A stretch of DNA of 45,860 nt from Caldifarciminota bacterium (GCA_025060715.1 JANXBG010000013.1:1-45860); one strand, 5' to 3'; shown: positions 8,020 to 16,901, counted from the stretch's first letter. The notes: generated from the sequence alone by a model not told the origin. Numbers and translations: made by a program.

Positions 8020-9144
8020 ATGCGGGTAAAAATTGCTACTGAACTTTTTAAAAGATTATTAGAAAGAGTTATAAAAATTGTTCCCTCCCGTTCAACCTTT
8101 CCAATTTTACAAAATGTCTATCTTTCTTGTGATAAAGAAAATTTTTCTATCTATTCAACAGATTTAGACTTTTGGTGTTATGTAGAAAAAAAATTAGGAG
8201 ATTCTATTAAAGAAAAAGGAGAAGCGGTAGTTTTTGGACGGAAACTTTTAGAAAGTTTACGAGAGATTTCTGAACCTCTCTTAGAATTGTTTGTGGAAGA
8301 AAATACCCTTTCTTTAAAGACCAGCAAAGGAAAATTTCAGTTTCTAACCGCTCCACCCGAAGATTTTCCAAAACGAGAGGAATTGCCCAAAGAAAATTCC
8401 TTTTCTTTTAATAACTATCTTTTAATTGAGATGTTTGAAAAAACAGGTTTTTGTGTTGCAAAGGAGACAACTCGGCCAGCGCTCACAGGAGTACTTTTAG
8501 AAACAAGAGATAATGAACTTCGTTTTGTAGGTACCGACGGTTATCGACTTTCTTTATATAAAAAAAGAATAGAAGAAAAACTTAATAAGAATATTGCTTT
8601 AATTATTCCGCCGACTGCTTTTGAATTACTTTTAGAAGATGTGAAAGATGTAAGAATTTATTTTGACGAATCTCGTATCGGTTTTGAATATGATTTGGAA
8701 GGAGAAAAATATTTATTTATCTCTCGATTGATTGAAGGCCCTTATCCTGATTATGAAAAGGCAATTCCTACCGTAAAGGAGAATTATTTTACCTTTGATG
8801 TTAAGGAATTTTTAAAAAGCTTAAAGCTGGTATCAATTTTTGCTCGGGCAGAAGATAAAACTAAAATGGTTATTTTAGATTTGAAAGAGGAAAGAATAAA
8901 ACTCTTTACCGAGTCAGCAGAAGTTGGTAAAGGAGAGGAAGAGATTCGGGGGAAATATGTTGGTGAGGGGATGGAAATTGCTTTTAATGCTGTATATTTA
9001 CAGGAAATTCTTAATCATATTGATAGTGATAAGGCAACAATTTACTTTACTTCACCAACTTCGGCAATGAAAATTGTTCCCGAAGAGAAAAAGGAAGGAG
9101 AAGAGATTTTATATCTTTTAATGCCAATGCATTATGAGAGGTAA
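8020..9144 (+). CDS. dnaN: DNA polymerase III beta subunit (sliding clamp)
   Basis: 374 residues, the usual length for the bacterial beta clamp, which encircles DNA and tethers the replicative polymerase. The three-domain repeat is visible from conserved points: PSRSTFPILQNVYL near the N-terminus, ETTRPALTGVLLE and FVGTDGYRLSLYKK in domain 2, RLIEGPYPDYEKAIP at the domain boundary, and the closing LLMPMHYER that resembles the normal MPM(R/H) end. A strong AGGAGG lies 6 bases before the ATG. It lies away from dnaA and oriC-type genes; no DnaA boxes or recF/gyrB neighbours are seen. Confidence 0.96.
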   Translation: MRVKIATELFKRLLERVIKIVPSRSTFPILQNVYLSCDKENFSIYSTDLDFWCYVEKKLGDSIKEKGEAVVFGRKLLESLREISEPLLELFVEENTLSLKTSKGKFQFLTAPPEDFPKREELPKENSFSFNNYLLIEMFEKTGFCVAKETTRPALTGVLLETRDNELRFVGTDGYRLSLYKKRIEEKLNKNIALIIPPTAFELLLEDVKDVRIYFDESRIGFEYDLEGEKYLFISRLIEGPYPDYEKAIPTVKENYFTFDVKEFLKSLKLVSIFARAEDKTKMVILDLKEERIKLFTESAEVGKGEEEIRGKYVGEGMEIAFNAVYLQEILNHIDSDKATIYFTSPTSAMKIVPEEKKEGEEILYLLMPMHYER

Positions 9145-9146
9145 AT

Positions 9147-9929
9147 ATGAAAAATAAAAGAAAATTATTTTTAATTTTGCTTTTAAATCTCTTCTTTTGC
9201 CAAAAAAAAGAGGAAATTTATATTCAGGGCTGGATTTCTAAAATGGAATTTACTAAAGAGAATGTAAAGTATTTTCGGGAAGTATGGGTTTACAATTATC
9301 GGGGTTTTAAAATGATTCCTAAGGTCTTTATTAATGATACCCTTTTGCAATTAAGAAATGAACCTTTCACTTATGCCTATTATGGAAATTATTCACCTTT
9401 TTTTGGCAATCAAAAATATAAGTTGAGGGTAGAACATTATGATGGAATTGCTTTCTCCGAAGTTTATATGCCCAAGGAGTTTGAAATTCTTTATCCGAAA
9501 GAGGAGACAGTTATTGAGAAGAATTATTTGCCTTTTAAAATCTTTTGGCAGAAAAGTGAAGGTGCCGAATGGTATGAAGTTGTGTTTAATGTGGAGTATG
9601 ATTATTTTTTGCCCAATGGTGAAGAGGAAGAATTTGTTTTTTCTTTAGATACCGTTTTAAAAGATACCTTTTTAATAATTGATGGAAAAAGAATCTTTCC
9701 CGAATTCGTAGACGAAATTATTAGTGGAGAAGGAAATATCACCGTTTATTCAGGAACAGGTCCAGCTTTAAGACCAGGAGAAAAGGGAAATGTAAAAGGT
9801 CTTGGTTACGGTTTCTTTAATGCCCTGTATTCTCCTGAAGATCGGATTTTTTATATTGAAGCAGAGCCAAAAGTAAAAAGAAAATTTAACAACAAACAAA
9901 AAATTTTAGAAAGGTTTAAAAACCGATAA
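9147..9929 (+). CDS. Probable lipoprotein of unknown function
   Basis: 260 residues; I do not recognise the family. A basic N-terminus (KNKRK) and a hydrophobic stretch end at Cys18 (NLFFC), which reads as a lipoprotein signal, although -3 to -1 (L-F-F) is not a textbook lipobox. The rest is rich in Tyr, Phe and Glu with alternating beta-strand character, including a central segment (about 105-150, PFKIFWQKSEGAEWYEVVF) that looks like an Ig/fibronectin-like sandwich. No catalytic motif is seen. It starts two bases after dnaN and ends five bases before purD, so it belongs to the same transcript. The LolCD exporter encoded upstream could sort it to the outer membrane. Confidence 0.65.
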   Translation: MKNKRKLFLILLLNLFFCQKKEEIYIQGWISKMEFTKENVKYFREVWVYNYRGFKMIPKVFINDTLLQLRNEPFTYAYYGNYSPFFGNQKYKLRVEHYDGIAFSEVYMPKEFEILYPKEETVIEKNYLPFKIFWQKSEGAEWYEVVFNVEYDYFLPNGEEEEFVFSLDTVLKDTFLIIDGKRIFPEFVDEIISGEGNITVYSGTGPALRPGEKGNVKGLGYGFFNALYSPEDRIFYIEAEPKVKRKFNNKQKILERFKNR

Positions 9930-9934
9930 GAGTT

Positions 9935-11248
9935 ATGAAAATTTTAGTGGTTGGTGGTGGAGGAAGAGAACATACTTTGGTTTGGAAATTAAAGAAATCA
10001 CCTTTGGTAAAAGAGATATACTGTGCTCCCGGGAATGGCGGGATTTCGGAGATTGCCGAAATAGTTAATATTTCTTCGGAAGATTTGAAGGGAATTTTAA
10101 ATTTCTGCCAAGAAAAAAAGATTGATTTAGTAGTTGTTGGTCCAGAATTGCCTTTATCTTTAGGAATTACTGATTTATTAGAAGAAAATAATATTAAAGT
10201 TTTTGGTCCAAATAAAAAGGCCTCTCTTTTAGAAGCAAGTAAAGTTTTTGCCAAAGAATTTATGAAAAAATATGAAATACCAACAGCTGATTTTGAGACA
10301 TTTGATAAAGAAAGTATTAAGAATGCAAAAGATTACGCTCTTTCTTTATTAGAAAAAGATGGTTTCTGTGTTATTAAAGCCGATGGCCTTTGCTTCGGTA
10401 AAGGTTCTTTTGTAATAAATGAAAAAGAAGAGGCATTTAGAATTATTGAAGATTTAATGGTTAGAGAAACTTTAGGAAAGGCCGGCGAGAAAATTGTTAT
10501 TGAAAAATGTCTTTTTGGCTATGAGGCAAGTTTAATCAGTATTACCGATGGTGAAAAGTTTTTGTCCTTTTTACCTTCCCAAGACCATAAAAGGCTATTA
10601 GATAATGACGAAGGACCAAATACCGGTGGAATGGGTGCCTATTCTCCTTTACCTTTTTTGACCGAAGATTTATTAAAAAAGGCTAAGGAAAAAATTTTTG
10701 AACGATTACTTTTTGGTTTGAAAGAAGAGAAAATAGAATATTGTGGAGTAATCTATGCTGGCGTAATGATTAATAAAGAGGAGATTTTTGTTTTAGAGTT
10801 TAATGTCCGTTTTGGTGACCCCGAAACTCAGGTGATTTTACCTTTATTGAAATCCGATTTATTAGAAAATATTTTGTTAGCAAAAGATAAAAAATTGAAA
10901 GAGGGGTTAGAATTTTTTGATAAAAGCTGTCTCTGTGTTGTCTTAGCTTCAAAGGGTTATCCTTATCAATATGAGAAAGGAAAGAAAATTGAATTACCCC
11001 GAGAGATTGATGAAGAGAAGAACCTTCTTTTCCATTCTGGAACAGAAAAGAAAAATAATGAATTTTATACCAAAGGAGGTCGGGTATTGTCAGTTTGTGG
11101 AATAGGTAAGGATTTAAAAGAGGCAAAAGATAATGCTTACTCCTTAATAGAAAATATATATTTTGAAGGAATGCATTTTAGAAAAGATATTGGGAAAAAA
11201 GGAATAGAGTATTATGAAAAAAAGAATAAAACTTCTTCAACTCTATGA
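9935..11248 (+). CDS. purD: Phosphoribosylamine-glycine ligase (GAR synthetase)
   Basis: 437 residues. Second step of purine synthesis: ATP-dependent joining of glycine to 5-phosphoribosylamine. The N-terminal Rossmann part begins MKILVVGGGGREHTLVWKL and has VVGPELPLSLGITD. The ATP-grasp core shows FVIKADGLCFGKGSFVI-like and EASLISITDG segments, the family marker DHKRLLDNDEGPNTGGMGAYSP, and the metal-binding end EFNVRFGDPETQ. All expected parts are intact. It overlaps the next gene by 35 bases. No other pur gene is in the window, so the purine genes are scattered in this genome. Confidence 0.96.
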   Translation: MKILVVGGGGREHTLVWKLKKSPLVKEIYCAPGNGGISEIAEIVNISSEDLKGILNFCQEKKIDLVVVGPELPLSLGITDLLEENNIKVFGPNKKASLLEASKVFAKEFMKKYEIPTADFETFDKESIKNAKDYALSLLEKDGFCVIKADGLCFGKGSFVINEKEEAFRIIEDLMVRETLGKAGEKIVIEKCLFGYEASLISITDGEKFLSFLPSQDHKRLLDNDEGPNTGGMGAYSPLPFLTEDLLKKAKEKIFERLLFGLKEEKIEYCGVIYAGVMINKEEIFVLEFNVRFGDPETQVILPLLKSDLLENILLAKDKKLKEGLEFFDKSCLCVVLASKGYPYQYEKGKKIELPREIDEEKNLLFHSGTEKKNNEFYTKGGRVLSVCGIGKDLKEAKDNAYSLIENIYFEGMHFRKDIGKKGIEYYEKKNKTSSTL

Positions 11249-12131
11249 AAATTTTTTACTCGGTGGTGAAAAAGAGGTTTTATTAAATTTAATAGAAGAA
11301 TTAAAACTTTCAAACTTACCAATTCTTATTCTTCCTGAAGAGAATAATAAAAAAGAATTTCCTAAAATAAAGCCACTTATTATATTTTATAAGAACGAAT
11401 ATTTCTTAAACATTGATGAAAAAGAATATGAAAATTTAAAAGGGTTATATTTTTTAGAATTTCGGGAAGAAGATTTTTTAATCTCATTAAAAGAACTTAT
11501 TGATTTTTTAAAAAGAAGATATAAAATTGAAAAGAATTTTAAGGAGTTATCTAAGATAAAAAATTGGAGTTATATAGAAAAAAGAGATGATGAGGTTTTT
11601 TATATGAAACGGGGTTCTTATTCTTTATATTTTTTAGAAAAGGAATTAGGAAAAAGAATAAAAATAAGAAAGGATAATTATTTTAACATTTTAATTGTTT
11701 GCACGGGTAATACTTGTCGTAGTCCAATGGCAAAAGGGATATTAGAGAATTATTTGAAGGATTATCCGGTTTTTATCTATTCTGCCGGTACTTCGGCTTT
11801 AAGAAATTCGCCTCCTTCTTCTTATGCCGAAAAGGCATTAAAGGAAATCGGAATTGATATTAGTAATCATCGTAGTCAACAAATTAATGAAAAAATGGTT
11901 TGGCAAGCAGATTTGATTTTATGTGCTGAAAGAAATCATATCTATTATTTAGAAACTTTTTATCCCGAATTTAAAGATAAAATTTTTCTTATAAAAGGTT
12001 ATCCTAATAAAGATGGTGAAGATCTTTTAGATCCGATTGGTTTAGATTATGACGTTTATGTAAGAGTAAGAGAAGAGTTAAAAGCTGCTTTAAAAAAAGT
12101 GGCTGAAGATATAAAAGAGAGATTTAATTAG
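11214..12131 (+). CDS. LMW phosphatase of the YwlE arginine-phosphatase type with an extra N-terminal region
   Basis: 305 residues. The C-terminal part (about 156-305) is a low-molecular-weight phosphatase: P-loop CTGNTCRS at 163-170 with nucleophile Cys163 and Arg169, and the general acid in LLDPIGLD (Asp273). Thr167 sits at the P-loop position where Bacillus YwlE has the Thr that selects phospho-arginine, while tyrosine phosphatases usually carry Ile. With mcsA/mcsB upstream, the simplest reading is a protein-arginine phosphatase. Residues 1-155 are unusual: charged, mixed alpha/beta, and not recognised. Fusions of YwlE-like domains to Sua5/YrdC are known, but I do not see Sua5 motifs here. 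Acting on the Wzc-like tyrosine kinase encoded at 31927-34002 is an alternative role. Confidence 0.82.
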   Translation: MKKRIKLLQLYENFLLGGEKEVLLNLIEELKLSNLPILILPEENNKKEFPKIKPLIIFYKNEYFLNIDEKEYENLKGLYFLEFREEDFLISLKELIDFLKRRYKIEKNFKELSKIKNWSYIEKRDDEVFYMKRGSYSLYFLEKELGKRIKIRKDNYFNILIVCTGNTCRSPMAKGILENYLKDYPVFIYSAGTSALRNSPPSSYAEKALKEIGIDISNHRSQQINEKMVWQADLILCAERNHIYYLETFYPEFKDKIFLIKGYPNKDGEDLLDPIGLDYDVYVRVREELKAALKKVAEDIKERFN

Positions 12132-12139
12132 GAGGAATT

Positions 12140-13297
12140 ATGGATATTTTTTTAACTGAAGAACAAAAAATGATAAAAAATTTAACAAGAAAATTTGCCG
12201 AAGAAAAAATAAAGCCCGTAAGACAAAAATTGGATGAAGAAGGTAGATTTCCCTTTGAACTCTTAAAGGAAATGGCAAAACTTGATTTATTTCGGATTTA
12301 TATTCCTGAAGAATATGAAGGTATGGGAGGAGGAATTTTTGAGATGTGTTTGGTGGTTGAGGAGATTTCCCGAATTTGTGGCGCAGTTGGTGTTTCTTAT
12401 GCGGCTTGTGGTTTAGCAGCTTTTCCAATTATTATTGCCGGAAATGAAGAGCAGAAAAGAAAATATTTACCTAAATTTGCCAATGGCGCTATAGGGGCCT
12501 TTTGTTTAACAGAAGCTAACGCTGGAAGCGATGCGAGTAATGTAGAAACTGTCGCCATAAGAGATGGCGATTATTATATTCTGAATGGAACTAAACAGTT
12601 TATCACAAATGGGAGTGTTGCTGATATTTATGTGGTAGTGGCCTCTACTGATAAGAAAAAAGGCGCTCGGGGGCTTTCTTGTTTTATTGTGGAAAAAGAT
12701 ACTCCTGGACTTTCTTTTGGTAAAGAAGAAAATAAAATGGGAATAAGGGCATCAAAAACTACCGAAGTAATTTTTACTGATTGTAAAGTGCCAAAAGAAA
12801 ATTTGTTGGGAAAAGAAGGGATGGGTTTTATTATCACAATGCGGACTTTTGATAAAACAAGACCCGGTGTCGGTGCCCAAGCAGTTGGGATTGCACAAGG
12901 TGCCTTAGAGGAAGCGGTTAATTACGCAAAACAGAGAAAACAGTTTGGCCAACCTATCGCTTCTTTTCAGGGAATTCAGTTTATGCTTGCTCAAATGGCA
13001 ACTAAAATTGAGGCAGCAAGGCAATTAGTTTATTATGCCGCCAAAGTATGTGATAGCGGTGCAAAAAATATATCTGCCCTTTCTTCAATGGCAAAACTTT
13101 TTGCCTCAGATGTGGCAATGGAAGTGACTACTAATGCCGTCCAAATCTTTGGTGGCTACGGTTATATGAAAGATTATCCCGTAGAAAAGATGATGAGGGA
13201 CGCAAAAATTACCCAGATTTATGAAGGAACAAATCAAATTCAACAACAGATTATTGCATTAGAATTAATAAAGGGAACTTATCAACCTACTCTTTGA
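12140..13297 (+). CDS. Acyl-CoA dehydrogenase
   Basis: 385 residues, the standard length. FAD enzyme that oxidises acyl-CoA to enoyl-CoA, passing electrons to electron-transfer flavoprotein. Family signatures are intact: CLTEANAGSDASN, KQFITNGSVADIYVV, RKQFGQPIASFQGIQF, and IFGGYGYMKDYPVEKMMRDA followed by IYEGTNQIQ, where Glu362 is at the catalytic-base position of short/medium-chain enzymes. A clear AGGAGG precedes the ATG. No ETF, thiolase or enoyl-CoA hydratase gene is nearby, so whether it serves fatty acids, branched-chain acids or another acyl-CoA cannot be told. It may be transcribed with the purD/phosphatase genes (9-base gap). Confidence 0.94.
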   Translation: MDIFLTEEQKMIKNLTRKFAEEKIKPVRQKLDEEGRFPFELLKEMAKLDLFRIYIPEEYEGMGGGIFEMCLVVEEISRICGAVGVSYAACGLAAFPIIIAGNEEQKRKYLPKFANGAIGAFCLTEANAGSDASNVETVAIRDGDYYILNGTKQFITNGSVADIYVVVASTDKKKGARGLSCFIVEKDTPGLSFGKEENKMGIRASKTTEVIFTDCKVPKENLLGKEGMGFIITMRTFDKTRPGVGAQAVGIAQGALEEAVNYAKQRKQFGQPIASFQGIQFMLAQMATKIEAARQLVYYAAKVCDSGAKNISALSSMAKLFASDVAMEVTTNAVQIFGGYGYMKDYPVEKMMRDAKITQIYEGTNQIQQQIIALELIKGTYQPTL

Positions 13298-13323
13298 GTA
13301 ATATTTTAATAAGGGAGGAAATA

Positions 13324-15213
13324 ATGAAAAATAAAATATGGTTTTTACTTTTTATCTTTACTTTCGTCTTTGCTACAGAAAAACTTGTTGAAGTAAAGAT
13401 TTTTAATTATGAGGATATATCAAAAATCTCGGAAGAAGGTTTTACTATTATCAATCGCCAGGATAATTCTCTTTTTATTTTAACTGATGAAAAGGGGATT
13501 AGTAGATTAAAAAATTTAGGATATTTTCTCCAAGTAATTTATGAGGATTATCAAAAAGAAATGGAGAAGTATAATCTTCAATATCCATCTTTTCAAGAGG
13601 TGCTTTATCAATTGGATTCTTTAGCCCGTAATTTTAGAGGAATAACCAAATTGGAAACTTTTGGTTTTAGCGGTAATTATCCTATCGTAGGAATAAAAAT
13701 TACTGATAATCCATTAATTGAAGAAGAGGAGCCGGAGATAAAAATTACTGGCTGCCATCACGGAAATGAGAAGATTTCTACAGTTATTTGTTTATATTAT
13801 ATTAAAAGATTATTAAGTGAATATAACGAGAATCCCTTAATAAATTATTTAATAAATAACCGAGAAATTTGGATTATTCCAATTTTAAATTCTTATGGCT
13901 ATGTTCTAAATAGGCGGTATAACCATAATAATGTAGATTTGAATCGGGATTACGGTTATATGTGGGCAGGAAGTGGAAATAGTCCCTCTCCTTTTTCTCA
14001 AAATGAGACAAAAATAATGAGGGAGCTATCAGCAAATAACAATTTTCTTTTCTCTTATGATTACCATTCGGCCGCTTCTTATGTAAATTATTTATGGGAT
14101 TTTCATCCCAAGGATCCACCTGATTCTAATTATATTATCTATCTATCTCAAAGATATGCAGATTCCACTTATGGTTCTTCCACAACCCGTTTAATGCCAA
14201 TTAATGGTTATGACTGGTACGAAGTAAGGGGTTCTTCTCAGGATTATCTTTTTGGCGTTTTTGGGACGTTAGCCTGGACAATAGAAACCCAACAACCTGC
14301 ATCTCAAATACAGATTGATTCAATATGTTTAGCAAATTATCGGGCATTTATTGATGTTTTAACCATTATGAAAAAAGGAATTGTTGGAAAAGTATTTGAT
14401 TCTATAACCAATGAACCGATACCAGCATTAATTACTTTTTATTCACCAAAAAGATGGCATATTTATAATGATCCTTATTTAGGCGACTTTTATAAACCTT
14501 TACCCGAAGGAAATTATAGTATAAAAGTATACTCTTGTGGATATCACCAAAAAATAATTGAAAATATAAGGGTAAATCCTGATACAGCAGAAGAAATTTT
14601 GATAAAACTTATTCCAAATGAAACTCCCCTTGGTTTTGCGTATCGGGTTTACTATGTAAAAAGAACTACTTCTGACGAACAAAATCAAACTTTAACTACC
14701 GATTGTTTAGGTTTACCCGACTCTATTTTCTATTCTTTATGTTTTAATGGTGAAATTGTCTTAGAAGTTGATAAAAAAACACCAATTAGAGATTTAGAAG
14801 GAATTGATTTTATAGTTTATGAAGGAAATGACGGGGTTATTGAGAGTTATGATTGTTATCTATCATTAGATTTAATAAATTGGTATTATTGTGGTAGAGG
14901 TTTAGGGACACAAGGTTTTGATTTGAATAATACTCCTTTGGACAGTGCCTATTATATAAAGATAGTGGATATGAATAGTGGTTCCAATACTTTACCTTAT
15001 GCCGGGTTTGATTTGGATGCTATTATCTATTATATAGGAGAAGTTGGTTTAGCAGAAAAAGAAATTGATAAAAAGGTATATAAAGATGAGTTAAGAATTT
15101 TCAATTATTTAGGTCAAAATATAAAAAATAAAAGGATAGAAGAATTGAAAAAGGGTATTTATTTTGTAAAAAATAAGAAAGAAATAAAGAAAATAGTTAA
15201 AATAAGAAATTAA
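13324..15213 (+). CDS. Secreted M14-family zinc carboxypeptidase with sorting domain
   Basis: 629 residues from ATG 13324, chosen because GGGAGG lies just upstream and a clean signal peptide (IWFLLFIFTFVFA) follows; an in-frame ATG at 13294 overlaps the preceding gene but buries the signal. Peptidase M14 features in order: zinc ligands in TGCHHGNEKIS (HxxE), substrate-binding NVDLNRDYGYMW, third zinc ligand in DYHSAASYV, and the catalytic Glu in TIETQQPAS. After the catalytic domain comes a carboxypeptidase-regulatory-like beta domain (GIVGKVFDSITNEPIPALIT). The C-terminus (FNYLGQNI, KKGIYFVKNKK) is a type IX-like sorting domain. It probably digests peptides outside the cell. Last gene of the long plus-strand run. 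Confidence 0.9.
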   Translation: MKNKIWFLLFIFTFVFATEKLVEVKIFNYEDISKISEEGFTIINRQDNSLFILTDEKGISRLKNLGYFLQVIYEDYQKEMEKYNLQYPSFQEVLYQLDSLARNFRGITKLETFGFSGNYPIVGIKITDNPLIEEEEPEIKITGCHHGNEKISTVICLYYIKRLLSEYNENPLINYLINNREIWIIPILNSYGYVLNRRYNHNNVDLNRDYGYMWAGSGNSPSPFSQNETKIMRELSANNNFLFSYDYHSAASYVNYLWDFHPKDPPDSNYIIYLSQRYADSTYGSSTTRLMPINGYDWYEVRGSSQDYLFGVFGTLAWTIETQQPASQIQIDSICLANYRAFIDVLTIMKKGIVGKVFDSITNEPIPALITFYSPKRWHIYNDPYLGDFYKPLPEGNYSIKVYSCGYHQKIIENIRVNPDTAEEILIKLIPNETPLGFAYRVYYVKRTTSDEQNQTLTTDCLGLPDSIFYSLCFNGEIVLEVDKKTPIRDLEGIDFIVYEGNDGVIESYDCYLSLDLINWYYCGRGLGTQGFDLNNTPLDSAYYIKIVDMNSGSNTLPYAGFDLDAIIYYIGEVGLAEKEIDKKVYKDELRIFNYLGQNIKNKRIEELKKGIYFVKNKKEIKKIVKIRN

Positions 15214-15350
15214 AAAGTATAAGTTTCTGTAAATTCACTAAAAGATTTTAACCCACGTAATATTTAGATACTAATATTTTTTCAAAGGGTTCCAAAAAGA
15301 AGCAAATTTAAATAAAAATAGAGTGCTTATTTTTAGGAGATTAATAATTT

Positions 15351-15366
15351 CCCTATATCTATAGGG
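15351..15366. repeat. Short inverted repeat CCCTATA-TC-TATAGGG
   Basis: A perfect 7-bp inverted repeat with a 2-base centre, 55 bases upstream of the promoter of the 3D-domain gene. It has no T-run, so it is not a terminator. It could be a protein-binding site or chance in AT-rich DNA. The rest of the 15214-15477 gap shows only the promoter. Confidence 0.3.
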
Positions 15367-15420
15367 TAATTGGTATGTTAATATTTTCCGCTAATTTAGT
15401 TTACACTTTATTTTTTCTAT

Positions 15421-15449
15421 TTGACTTTTTCTTATAATTTCTTTAAAAT
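15421..15449 (+). promoter_or_regulatory. Promoter of the 3D-domain lipoprotein gene
   Basis: TTGACT (15421-15426), 17-base spacer, TAAAAT (15444-15449). The predicted start near 15456 leaves a leader of about 22 bases with an AGGGGTGGG-like ribosome site before the ATG at 15478. A TATAAT at 15433-15438 is too close to the -35 to pair with it. Confidence 0.65.
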
Positions 15450-15477
15450 TTAAGCAAATTTTTAAAAGGGGTGGGCT

Positions 15478-16110
15478 ATGAGAAACTGGATAATTTTTAT
15501 ATTATTTTTGGTAATATTGATTTTTTCCTGCACACCTTTGAGGTTAGAAAGGCCATTAACACCGCCTTTTACTATAAAACCTTTGCCCGAAATCCCAATT
15601 TTAAGGCAGGGTAAATATTTAGGAAAATTTAAAGTTAGCTTCTATTGGATAGTGAAAGAGGAGGATTATAAAGGGAAAAAAAGCATTCCATTGTATTTAG
15701 AAGATGGAAGGCTTTTAGGTTATTTTTGTGCAGATTTTATTAAAGACTTTAAAATAGAATCTTGTGCCCAATTAAGGGACGGACGGATTATATCCTATCT
15801 CAAAAAGAAAAATCGGGCAAAAATTGTTGATAAGCCTTTGGGATTTGGTTTTAAATTAACACCCTTAAAATCCATTGCTGTAGACCCCGAATTTATTAAA
15901 CTCGGTTCTCTTTTATTCATTCCTAATATTTTTGGCTTAAAGATAAATTCTCACGAAACTCATAACGGTCTTTTTTACGCCCACGATATTGGTTCAGAAA
16001 TAAAAGGAAGAAAAATTGATATATTTTTAGGGTATAAAGAAAACCATCATAATTTTAAATTGGCTGGGATAAAGCACGGAACCGAAGTAGACGTTTATTT
16101 ATTAGAATAG
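15478..16110 (+). CDS. 3D-domain lipoprotein, putative cell-wall lytic protein
   Basis: 210 residues. A lipoprotein signal ends at Cys18 (LIFSC). The C-terminal 90 residues form a 3D domain, named for three Asp residues, as found in MltA-type lytic transglycosylases and in YocH/Rpf-like wall hydrolases. Visible are AVDPEFIKLGSLLFIP, YAHDIGSEIKGRKIDIFLG and a closing GTEVDVYLL. The three Asp are in VDP, HDIG and IDIF. The full MltA beta-barrel is absent, so this is a small 3D protein that probably acts on peptidoglycan in the periplasm, anchored by its lipid. It is a single-gene unit with its own promoter, converging on the minus-strand deacetylase gene 5 bases away. Confidence 0.85.
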   Translation: MRNWIIFILFLVILIFSCTPLRLERPLTPPFTIKPLPEIPILRQGKYLGKFKVSFYWIVKEEDYKGKKSIPLYLEDGRLLGYFCADFIKDFKIESCAQLRDGRIISYLKKKNRAKIVDKPLGFGFKLTPLKSIAVDPEFIKLGSLLFIPNIFGLKINSHETHNGLFYAHDIGSEIKGRKIDIFLGYKENHHNFKLAGIKHGTEVDVYLLE

Positions 16111-16115
16111 CGGTT

Positions 16116-16901
16116 TTATCTTAAAATATCAAGGGATATTGGAGAATAGATTTTTTCAAAAATTTTCTCTTTAAGATATATTTTTTTAAAAAAGTCTTGC
16201 CACCATATTTCATACATTTCTTTTAAGGTAACTATCCTTACGTTTCTTTCTTTCAGTTTTTCAATTAAGGTTTCAAAATCCTTTATGGAGTAGTCAGTAA
16301 AATATCTTGGATTTTTTACTATCCGATGGAAAAGGAGAATAATATATTGGTTATTATCAATATATTCTAATACCTCTTCAATCTTTGTATCTTTTCTTAC
16401 CTCTTTAATTCTTAAACACCATTTATTTAAAAGAAAATTTGCTTCTCCAAACTCTGTTCCTCTTGCTTGTAAATAACCATTTCTTATTAAAGAATTTATT
16501 ACCCTTTTATCATATCTTCCATAAGGATAGATAAAGGTAACTACCTCTTTTTTAAAAATATTTTCTAATAATTCTTTTGATTTTTTTACCTCTTTTTCAA
16601 TCTCCTCTTCTTTTAATTTAGTTAGATTTGGATGGGTTAAAGAATGGGAAGCAATTTCAATATCTAAATTTTCTAACATCTCTTTTATTTCCGGAATCGT
16701 TAGATACCGATAATCGTTTTCATTTTTAATTTTTTTATGTTTTAAATAATCAACAATTAAACCGAGAGTAAACTTAAAATTATATCTTTTTAAAATAGGG
16801 TAGCTATTCTTATACACTGAATAAAAGCCATCATCAAAATTTATTGAAACATATTTTTCATTTGATAAGATTATAAAAGAAAAGAGTATTTTAAATATCA
16901 A
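16116..16901 (-). CDS. Polysaccharide deacetylase (NodB homology domain)
   Basis: 261 residues. A short hydrophobic N-terminus (about 2-12) suggests export or anchoring. NodB-type carbohydrate esterase 4 motifs are clear: SINFDDGFYSVYKN (metal-binding and catalytic Asp pair), IASHSLTHPNL (metal-binding His pair) and FIYPYGRYD. A later FHR segment (ILLFHRIVKN) is at the place of the final catalytic His. Such enzymes remove N- or O-acetyl groups from chitin-like polymers, peptidoglycan or exopolysaccharide. Its start overlaps the PHP gene by 11 bases, so it is the last gene of a three-gene minus-strand operon. It could act on the surface polysaccharide made by the 27-44 kb cluster, but that link is only inferred. 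Confidence 0.88.
   Translation of the reverse strand: MIFKILFSFIILSNEKYVSINFDDGFYSVYKNSYPILKRYNFKFTLGLIVDYLKHKKIKNENDYRYLTIPEIKEMLENLDIEIASHSLTHPNLTKLKEEEIEKEVKKSKELLENIFKKEVVTFIYPYGRYDKRVINSLIRNGYLQARGTEFGEANFLLNKWCLRIKEVRKDTKIEEVLEYIDNNQYIILLFHRIVKNPRYFTDYSIKDFETLIEKLKERNVRIVTLKEMYEIWWQDFFKKIYLKEKIFEKIYSPISLDILR

Noticed and set aside
8020-9144. dnaN as a sign of a nearby replication origin
   Set aside because: No dnaA, recF, gyrB or clustered DnaA boxes were seen; dnaN is embedded in an unrelated operon.
12138-12428. Minus-strand ORF inside the acyl-CoA dehydrogenase gene
   Set aside because: Shadow of a strongly supported gene; no ribosome site, no recognisable protein features. Other opposite-strand ORFs within genes were left out for the same reason.
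15374-15436. 20-codon hydrophobic ORF in the gap before the 3D-domain gene
   Set aside because: It overlaps the promoter, has no ribosome site, and its composition is what T-rich DNA gives by chance.
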